From assembly GCF_000718095.1 (NCBI RefSeq), contig NZ_JOEI01000013.1, positions 1-64,000 on the forward strand: a stretch of 64,000 nt of DNA. The letters are read 5' to 3'. The notes below the pieces were generated by a model that was not told where the DNA came from, ran no database searches, and saw only the letters and a program-made list of their open reading frames with translations. Origin of the DNA: Streptomyces scopuliridis RB72. GTDB lineage: Bacteria > Actinomycetota > Actinomycetes > Streptomycetales > Streptomycetaceae. The position numbers were made by a program, and so were the translations under genes. Of this stretch, positions 1 through 5,982 are shown in pieces; positions within the stretch are counted from its first letter, which is position 1; each line of letters starts with the position of its first letter.

Positions 1-87
1 TTCCACAGGACCCACCCTCCCCGCACACTCGAAGCCCTGAAGCGCCTGATCGAGCACCACGACGAGATCAACTCAAGCAGTAGTTAA
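1..87 (+). CDS. C-terminal fragment of an unidentified protein
   Basis: Frame 1 is open from the window edge to a TAA at 85-87 and encodes a 28-residue tail that includes TLEALKRLIEHHDEI. It does not resemble an IS3 OrfA, which would be expected just upstream of the OrfB that follows, nor an Rhs protein. It may be the end of a gene lying mostly outside the window. I cannot assign a function, and the fragment could be a chance frame. Confidence 0.3.
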   Translation, partial: FHRTHPPRTLEALKRLIEHHDEINSSSS

Positions 88-97
88 ATTACGGGTC

Positions 98-997
98 CTG
101 AGCCGCTTCCAGTTCGTTGCCGACCACCACCGCCGCTACGGCGTGAAGCGGCTGTGCACCATCCTGGGCATCGCCCGCTCCAGCTTCTACTACTGGCGTC
201 GGACGGCCGCGGACCGGGCCGCCCGGCAGGCGGCCGACGCCCGCCTCGCCGCCCGGATACGGGCCGTGCACCGCGAGTCGGACGGCACCTACGGCGTCCC
301 CAGGATCACCGCCGAACTCCGCGACGAGGGCGGGCGAATCAACCACAAGCGGATCGCGCGGGTGATGCGCAGCATCGGCCTGGCAGGCGTGCGGCTGCGT
401 CGCAGGCACCGCACCACTGTTGCGGACCCGGCCTCGGCGAAGGCTCCGGACCTCGTCGGCCGCGACTTCACGGCAAGCGAGCCGAACACGAAGTACGTCG
501 GCGACATTACCTATCTCCCGCTGGATGGCGGGAAGTTCTTGTATCTGGCTACCGTCATCGACCTCGCCTCACGGCGCCTGGCCGGCTGGGCGATCGCGGA
601 CCACATGCGCACCGGTCTCGTCATCGACGCCCTGGCCGCCGCCGAAGGGACCCGCGGCAGCCTCTCCGGGGCGGTCATGCACACCGACCACGGGGCCCAG
701 TACACCAGCCGTGCCTTCGCCGACGCCTGCCGCCAGGCCGGCGTCCGCCAGTCTATGAGCGCGATCGGCTCCAGCGCGGACAACGCGCTTGCCGAGTCCT
801 TCAACGCGACGTTCAAACGCGAGACGCTTCAGGGCCGCAAGACCTGGTCCAGTGAACGCGAGGCCCGCCTCGACGCGTTCCGTTGGCTCAACCGCTACAA
901 CACCCGACGCCGTCACTCCCGCCTCGGACAACGCAGTCCCATCGCTTACGAGACAGCACTCGACCCAACATCAACTACCCTGGCCCAAGCCGCATAG
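98..997 (+). CDS. IS3 family transposase OrfB (DDE integrase), 5' context lost
   Basis: This is the catalytic subunit of an IS3-type insertion sequence, which cuts and joins element ends. An HTH_21-like segment (IRAVHRESDGTYGVPRI) precedes an rve integrase core with the DDE residues in YVGDITYLP, VMHTDHGAQYTS and DNALAESFNATFKRE, then the usual C-terminal RYNTRRRHSRLG. The first ordinary start codon is GTG at 143, but the frame is homologous to OrfB further upstream (LSRFQFVADHHRRYGVKRL, from about 98). This fits the family habit of making OrfB by frameshifting from OrfA. No OrfA is visible to the left, so the element appears truncated or recombined there. The core looks intact, but transposition without OrfA and a left end is doubtful. 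Confidence 0.85.
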   Translation: MSRFQFVADHHRRYGVKRLCTILGIARSSFYYWRRTAADRAARQAADARLAARIRAVHRESDGTYGVPRITAELRDEGGRINHKRIARVMRSIGLAGVRLRRRHRTTVADPASAKAPDLVGRDFTASEPNTKYVGDITYLPLDGGKFLYLATVIDLASRRLAGWAIADHMRTGLVIDALAAAEGTRGSLSGAVMHTDHGAQYTSRAFADACRQAGVRQSMSAIGSSADNALAESFNATFKRETLQGRKTWSSEREARLDAFRWLNRYNTRRRHSRLGQRSPIAYETALDPTSTTLAQAA

Positions 998-1000
998 CCC

Positions 1001-1020
1001 GTGTCCAAGATTCCGGGTCA
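1001..1020 (+). repeat. Right terminal inverted repeat of the IS3-type element
   Basis: The stretch beginning GTGTCCAAGATTC and ending CGGGTCA follows the OrfB stop by a few bases and ends in CA, as IS3 right ends do. Its reverse complement, beginning TGACCCGG, is the form expected for the left end, and that copy is not found between 1 and 100. Rhs homology starts immediately to the right, so this marks the right boundary of the element. Confidence 0.55.
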
Positions 1021-2368
1021 AGGCCCACCCTCGACGCGGCGAGCAGGATCACCGCCGTCCACGCACGCGGGTGGAATGAGCAGTACGCCTACAACACCGA
1101 CGGAGACCAGACCCACACCGCCCTTCCCGCCCAGGCACCCGGCCAGGACAGCACCGGCGCGCGCGGCTACGACGGCACCCGCATCACGCATGCCGGCCGA
1201 AGCCGGTACCACTACGACGCCCAGGGCCGTATTGCCCTGCGGCAGACCACCACCCTCAGCGGGAAGACCCTCACGTGGCGCTTCACCTGGGACGCCGAAG
1301 ACCGCCTCACCCACGTCCAGGCCCCCGACGGAGCACGGTGGCGCTACCTCTACGACGCGCTCGGCCGCCGGATCGCCAAACAGTGCCTGGACTCCGAGAG
1401 CCGCGTCGTCGAAGCCACCTCCTACTGCTGGGACGGGGTGCAGCTGGCCGAGCAGTACACCGAGGGCACGACGCTGGTGTGGGACTACGCGGGACTACGC
1501 GGGGCTGCGCCCGCTGGCGCAGCGCGAGTTCAAGACCGACCGTGCCCAGGAGAAGATCGACCGGCGCTTCTTCGCGATCGTCACCGACCTGTCCGGCAGC
1601 CCCAGCGAACTCGTCGCAGGCGACGGGTCGCTCGCGTGGCGGGCCCGCAGTACGGCATGGGGCGCCACCCAGTGGAACCGCGACAGCACCGCCTACACCC
1701 CGCTGCGTTACCCGGGCCAGTACTTCGACCCGGAAACCGGACTCCACTACAACGTCAACCGCTACTACGACCCCGACCTGGGCCGGTACATCACCCCCGA
1801 CCCGCTCGGCCTCGCCCCCGCCGTCAATCACTACGCCTACGTACCCAACCCCTTCACCCTGGCCGACCCTCTGGGCCTGGCGGGTTGCGAAGCCGACCCC
1901 ACCTGGGGAGGGCGGGTCACCTTCACCCAGGACGAACACGGCCGCCCGTACGAGATGAACGCGACCATCACGAGAGACATGCTCGACGAAGGCACGGACG
2001 CGCGTAACTCGCTGAAACCACCTGGGTTCATACATGGCACCGACTACAACCAGGCCCGGGGACACATGCTGGCGAATATGCTCGGCCGTTCCGGAGACAC
2101 CCTGGATAATCTGTTTACCATCACGCAAAACCCTACAAACAGCCCGCATATGAGGGACCTGGAGCAGTCGATCTACAACGCCGTCGCGGTGGACGGAGAG
2201 ACCGTCACCTATAACGTCTACCTCGAATACACGGACGACAAGAAGGATTCCGTCCCGAAGTGGATTCAGATGGAGGCCCACGGAAGCGGCGGCTTCCATC
2301 TTGACGAGCAGTTCGAAAACCCCGACCACGCCGCACAGCAACAGCGCCGCCTCCGAGGAGCCCCGTGA
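1021..2368 (+). pseudogene. Rhs/YD-repeat toxin gene, 3' part, frameshifted
   Basis: This is the 3' end of a polymorphic-toxin gene. YD repeats (WNEQYAYNTDGDQ, RYHYDAQGRI, FTWDAEDRLTHV, WRYLYDALGRRI) are followed by the Rhs core end motif (YDPDLGRYITPDPLGL). The variable C-terminal domain has RGHMLANMLGRSGDTLDNLF and TQNPTNSPHMRDLE, matching DNA/RNA non-specific (beta-beta-alpha-metal) nucleases of the Endonuclea_NS_2 type, with RGH as the likely catalytic His. The YD repeats and the toxin lie in different frames. The switch falls at a tandem 10-bp duplication at 1481-1500, and removing one copy restores VWDYAGLRPLAQ. The 5' half is replaced by the insertion sequence, so no full effector can be made from here. 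It overlaps the next gene by GTGA. Confidence 0.85.
1481..1500 (+). repeat. 10-bp tandem duplication causing the Rhs frameshift
   Basis: GGGACTACGC occurs twice in a row. Ten bases is three codons plus one, so the extra copy shifts the frame at exactly the point where YD-repeat coding (upstream) and toxin coding (downstream) change register. Confidence 0.85.
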
Positions 2369-3042
2369 CCGCCATCGCCGCACTCACCCAGCTCTGCCCA
2401 CCCCCTCAGAACCCACCCCCCGCCATCGACTGGAACGGGGTCGAGGCCGGCCTCGGCATGCGACTCCCCGAGGACTACAAGCAGCTCGCGGCCACCTACG
2501 GTCCCGGGGCCTTCTCCGGCTACATCCACATCTACCAGCCCCATGGCGCCACCGAATGGGTCGACCTCACCGGCCCCATGCCCGCCAGGATCCGCGTGCA
2601 GCTCCAAACGGACTACGACCGCGGCACACACCCCGTCCCGTACGACCCGCAGCACCTGTTCGCCATCGGCGGCACCGACAACGGCGAATACCTCTTCTGG
2701 ATCACCGACCCGCAAGGTGCCCCTGACGCCTGGCGTATCGCCGTGAACGAAGCGCGTGGGCCACGCTGGTTCACCTTCGACGGCACGCTCACCGAGTTCC
2801 TCACCTCAGTCTTGAGCGGAGAGACGGCCGTCCCCCAGTTCCCCAAGGACCTCCTTGAGCAGGCGGCAAGTTTCGCCCCCTCGCAACCCACCCTCTGGAC
2901 ACCCGCACAGGCCCCGACCAGACCACCCGTCGACAGCAACACCATCCGGGAATGGGCACGCGCCAACGGGTACGAAGTGGCAGACCGCGGCCGTATCACC
3001 GCCGAGGTCCGCGAAGCATGGGAGCAGGCCACCAGCAGCTGA
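2365..3042 (+). CDS. SMI1/KNR4 (SUKH) immunity protein with Lsr2-like DNA-binding C-terminus
   Basis: This is the likely cognate immunity protein for the nuclease domain encoded just upstream. The GTG start overlaps the Rhs stop as GTGA, as in coupled toxin-immunity pairs. Residues about 15-160 have the SUKH pattern: GLRLPEDYK-like LGMRLPEDYKQL, a glycine-rich turn, LFAIGGTDNGEYLFW and a C-terminal strand-helix WFTFDGTLTEFL. After a proline-rich linker, residues about 190-222 (DSNTIREWARANG, then YEVADRGRITAEV) match the C-terminal DNA-binding domain of Lsr2, including the RGR loop that enters AT-rich minor grooves in that family. Function of the fusion is inferred. The immunity role rests on gene position and domain class. 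No toxin binding can be shown from sequence. Confidence 0.8.
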   Translation: MTAIAALTQLCPPPQNPPPAIDWNGVEAGLGMRLPEDYKQLAATYGPGAFSGYIHIYQPHGATEWVDLTGPMPARIRVQLQTDYDRGTHPVPYDPQHLFAIGGTDNGEYLFWITDPQGAPDAWRIAVNEARGPRWFTFDGTLTEFLTSVLSGETAVPQFPKDLLEQAASFAPSQPTLWTPAQAPTRPPVDSNTIREWARANGYEVADRGRITAEVREAWEQATSS

Positions 3043-3564
3043 GCATGCTCCCCCGCTGTCTCCGATTCCGGGTTCTGACGGAGCGAGGGCCCCGAGGGCT
3101 GGATCCGCTTCCCCCGGAAGAGCCGAGAAGAAAGCGCTGTTGTCGGCAGAGATGCTCAAAAGCTGTCAAATCATTCTTGGAGTCCGTCTTGCCTTGGCCT
3201 CGGTAGCCGTCGATGCATGGTGAACGGCGTGCGTTGGCAGAGAGGCGTGCGCTCCTCCCTGTGGGTGCGGGGGAGACTCAACTGTTCCTGCTGCCGTCCG
3301 TGGCCCGGTGGCGAGCACCTGGGGGTGGTGTATCAGCCGCCGGTCGACGGGCGTAGTCAAAGCGGTCCCAGCTCGTCTGCCGCATTCTTGGCGAACGGTG
3401 GCGGCTAGTGAAGTTCGAGACCGCAGGGTGGGCGGTCCTGGGTCTCCTGGGTGTCAACGCCATACAGGCGGAGTTGCGCGCCGTCGGCTCGGTTGCGTCG
3501 CACCCGTCAGTCACCTCTCTCCGTGCCCTGCCCTGTTACGGCTGGCCTGCGTCGAGCTCGGCCC
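3043..3564. other. Intergenic stretch with no supportable gene
   Basis: Short frames occur on both strands, but none has a recognisable domain, a good ribosome binding site or convincing codon use. One region near 3252-3279 vaguely resembles the CRISPR repeat but is not in register with either array. It is probably decayed DNA between the toxin-immunity remnant and the CRISPR locus. Confidence 0.5.
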
Positions 3565-3759
3565 CTACCCGCAGGACAGTGCGAAGCCGAGGGCAGTCAG
3601 TACGGCCACCGTCCCGCTGGTGGCCACGGTCAGAGGCACCGCCAGTGAGGGGTGCAGATAGATCACGTACGTAAGCCCGGTGAAGATCAGGCCGAGTACT
3701 GCAGCCAGGAGTAGCCACAGAAGCGTCTGATTCTGGTCCGGGGAGCCGGGTGAATTCAT
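3565..3759 (-). CDS. Small two-helix membrane protein
   Basis: The predicted 64-residue product begins MNSPGSPDQNQ and has two hydrophobic segments: LLWLLLAAVLGLIFTGLTYVI, then after HPS a second helix through ALGFALSC. The arrangement suggests an integral membrane hairpin with a very short loop. An in-frame ATG at 3804 would add 15 residues; neither start has a strong Shine-Dalgarno. I do not recognise a family. It stands alone between the immunity gene and the CRISPR locus. The clean hydrophobic pattern is the main reason to think it is real. Confidence 0.5.
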   Translation of the reverse strand: MNSPGSPDQNQTLLWLLLAAVLGLIFTGLTYVIYLHPSLAVPLTVATSGTVAVLTALGFALSCG

Positions 3760-3804
3760 CGTTGCGGCCACCGCTTTGGGAGCTTGGGACCCTGTCCCTG
3801 ACAT

Positions 3805-4240
3805 CGGGACCGGAGATCTGAGGTGACACGACGATCAGTCATCGGCGGTCGTCTCTAACGAGACGGAGCCCGTGATCTGAACTTTTTAGTTGGTAGAGAC
3901 CTCGGAAAGGCATACGCGGAGGGTAGTGCCTGCTGAGAGGGCTTCGGGTCGGTTCCAATGCTGAATCCAGCAGGGTTCAGCCCTTCGGCGTAGCAAGTCT
4001 CCTCGCGCTCTTGGGTGTCGGCGGTCAGTGACCTGTCATCATGAATCCGATGAAGTTCCCTTGCTTCAAGGGATGGCCCCTTTTTGGTTGGTAGCAATAT
4101 GTGCTCCCCGCACATGCGGGGTTATGGGTGCCATCTCCGGTGCCAATAGTGCTATTGAATGACTGAATGCTGGCGGCAGCGGAAGAATTCCCGAGGGGCA
4201 ATTGGGAGAGACGATCATCCCGGGCGGCCATGTTCGACTC
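3805..4240. other. Relatively AT-richer intergenic region with repeat relics
   Basis: No gene is convincing here. The region holds a 15-bp motif present twice with one mismatch (CTTTTTAGTTGGTAG at 3882-3896 and CTTTTTGGTTGGTAG at 4080-4094), a small hairpin GCTGAA...TTCAGC near 3959-3982, and a lone CRISPR-like repeat at 4101-4128, listed separately. Confidence 0.5.
4101..4128 (+). repeat. Orphan degenerate type I-E CRISPR repeat
   Basis: The sequence starts GTGCTCCCCGC and continues to GCGGGGTTATG, keeping the CCCCGCA...TGCGGGG hairpin and most of the repeat found in the two arrays. It reads in crRNA sense on the plus strand, opposite to array 1, and has no partner repeat 61 bp away. It sits 7 bases after the second copy of the CTTTTTRGTTGGTAG motif. 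It is probably a relic of a former array. Confidence 0.5.
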
Positions 4241-4268
4241 GACGGGCCCCCGAGGATGAGGTAAGCAG
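4241..4268 (-). repeat. Decayed in-register repeat beyond the array 1 trailer end
   Basis: Exactly 61 bp before the first clear repeat, 17 of 28 positions match the array 1 consensus, including the CCCCG block and the terminal AGCAG. The position and the 3' match suggest a heavily mutated oldest repeat. High GC makes chance similarity possible. Confidence 0.35.
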
Positions 4269-4301
4269 GAAGCCCACGGCCTCGGCTGGTTCAGCTACCT
4301 G

Positions 4302-5732
4302 GGGCCATCCCCGCGAGTGCGGGGAGCAGACGGGATGAGTGGCCCCGGGACAGGCGAATTGGGGACCATCCCCGCGAGTGTGGGGAGCAGGAACGGTTCT
4401 GGCTCGGTCTGCCCGGCCACACGGGACCATCCCCGCGGGTGCGGGGAGCAGCCGCTGATGGTCGTGGACGGCGACGCGGTCCTGGGACCATCCCCGCGGG
4501 TGCGGGGAGCAGTCCCCTCCATGAATACGGCAGAGGGATACCGTAGGACCATCCCCGCGGGTGCGGGGAGCAGGAGGTCGACCTCGCCGGCACGCGGCGA
4601 CTCGGGGGACCATCCCCGCGGGTGCGGGGAGCAGTCCCAGGCGTCGGCGACCATCTGTGCGCAGGTGGGACCATCCCCGCGGGTGCGGGGAGCAGCAGCC
4701 CGGCGAACACCCGCTGCTGAACGGCCTGGGACCATCCCCGCGGGTGCGGGGAGCAGCAGGTGCTGCTGGTCGAGGACGGGGATTCGTGGGGACCATCCCC
4801 GCGGGTGCGGGGAGCAGGGCGCCTCTGATCTCGTCCATGAATCCGGCCAGGGACCATCCCCGCGGGTGCGGGGAGCAGTCGACAGTGTGGGGCAGTCCAT
4901 CGGGCCGGTCGGGACCATCCCCGCGGGTGCGGGGAGCAGCGATGGCCTCGTGGCCGGGGCCGCCGTTGCGAGGGACCATCCCCGCGGGTGCGGGGAGCAG
5001 GCGTCCAGCGGAACCTGCCCGAAGGTCGGGTCGGGACCATCCCCGCGGGTGCGGGGAGCAGCGCGCCGGACTGGTCCTCGACCCGTGGCAGCAGGGACCA
5101 TCCCCGCGGGTGCGGGGAGCAGACCCGCGCGGTGGGCGAGGCGGAGGACACCGCGGGACCATCCCCGCGGGTGCGGGGAGCAGGCCCGCAGGCGCTCAGG
5201 CGGGCAGGGAAACGCGGGACCATCCCCGCGGGTGCGGGGAGCAGTGAAGAGCCGTACAGAGGATGCGGCCCTGGCCGGGACCATCCCCGCGGGTGCGGGG
5301 AGCAGTTCAGCCGTACATCCCCCGCCAGCTCCCCGCGGGGACCATCCCCGCGGGTGCGGGGAGCAGCGAACGGTACGGACAGCCACGGCGTTACCCCCGG
5401 GACCATCCCCGCGGGTGCGGGGAGCAGGAATACTTCGAAGGAGACGCAGACCCCGAGGCGGGACCATCCCCGCGGGTGCGGGGAGCAGTTTTGCGGTACT
5501 TCTGCATAACCTTTACCGGAAGGACCATCCCCGCGGGTGCGGGGAGCAGCCCAGGATCAGGTGCAGCTCACGGCCCAGGTGGGGACCATCCCCGCGGGTG
5601 CGGGGAGCAGCCCCGGCACGGACGTATCCGTACCGGGGCAGAGGGACCATCCCCGCGGGTGCGGGGAGCAGTGCGGGCCTCCGTAGGGGTCCAGCAGAAC
5701 CGGAGGACCATCCCCGCGGGTGCGGGGAGCAG
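4302..5732 (-). CRISPR. CRISPR array 1, type I-E, 24 repeats and 23 spacers
   Basis: A 28-bp repeat recurs every 61 bp without exception from 4302 to the last copy at 5705-5732. On the plus strand it starts GGACCATCCCCGC and ends TGCGGGGAGCAG. The crRNA sense is the minus strand, where it reads CTGCTCC... with a 6-bp CCCCGC/GCGGGG hairpin and an ACCC loop. Repeats at 4302 and 4363 carry two substitutions each, while the others are identical. Degeneracy at the left end puts the leader on the right, next to cas3. The base adjoining the repeat on the spacer side is C on the crRNA strand in 21 of 24 copies and T in three. The spacer at 5489-5521 is notably AT-rich. Confidence 0.97.
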
Positions 5733-5792
5733 ACTCCGTGACCTGCTGCGTTACTCACGGCGGGCGTGGTTTCCGAGCAGTTCCATCAATTC
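5733..5792 (-). promoter_or_regulatory. Leader of CRISPR array 1
   Basis: On the minus strand the 12 bases touching the first repeat are AGGTCACGGAGT, identical to those touching the first repeat of array 2. About 60 bp out lies GAATTGATGGAACTGC, closely matching GAATTCGATGAAAGTGC at 61 bp in the array 2 leader. The order and spacing of both blocks are kept, so this is the adaptation leader. The array promoter should lie between here and about 5980, sharing the gap with the cas promoter. Confidence 0.85.
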
Positions 5793-5891
5793 CGGCAAAA
5801 GGTGTGTAGGGGGCATTGTGTGGGTCTCTGTGCTTGTGCGCGGCGGCCCGTCGGGTTAGGGCAACGCCAGATGGTAGGGGTTGCCCTGAAC

Positions 5892-5919
5892 CACCGCGGG
5901 GATTTTATCCGGGGCGGTG
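5892..5919. promoter_or_regulatory. Nested palindrome upstream of cas3 (possible operator)
   Basis: CACCGC (5892-5897) and GCGGTG (5914-5919) are inverted repeats that enclose a second, nearly co-centred one, GGAT (5900-5903) with ATCC (5907-5910). It lies 64 bp before the cas3 ATG, in the AT-richer gap shared by the cas promoter and array 1 leader. A repressor site or an mRNA hairpin are both possible. Confidence 0.4.
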
Positions 5920-5982
5920 TTGTGTACGGATGTTTTTCGTATATGGCCGTCTTGGTGGGTGGTTTACCTGTATTCATCTGCC

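Noticed and set aside
883..2007. Separate 374-residue protein in the Rhs region
   Set aside because: It is the upstream YD-repeat frame continuing out of register after the 10-bp duplication; the part after about 1500 has no homology.
3252..3279. Possible extra CRISPR repeat (GTGGGTGCGGGGGAG)
   Set aside because: Match is partial, lacks the hairpin, and is not spaced by a multiple of 61 bp from any repeat.
4215..5859. Several long open frames across array 1 on both strands (up to 474 residues)
   Set aside because: They are translations of the CRISPR repeats (recurring PRTRGDGP or HPRGCGEQ units) because the 61-bp period is not a multiple of three and the repeat has no stop codons.
5917..5982. 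Upstream start for cas3
   Set aside because: The extra 22 residues are hydrophobic, lack family similarity and lie in the AT-richer promoter region.
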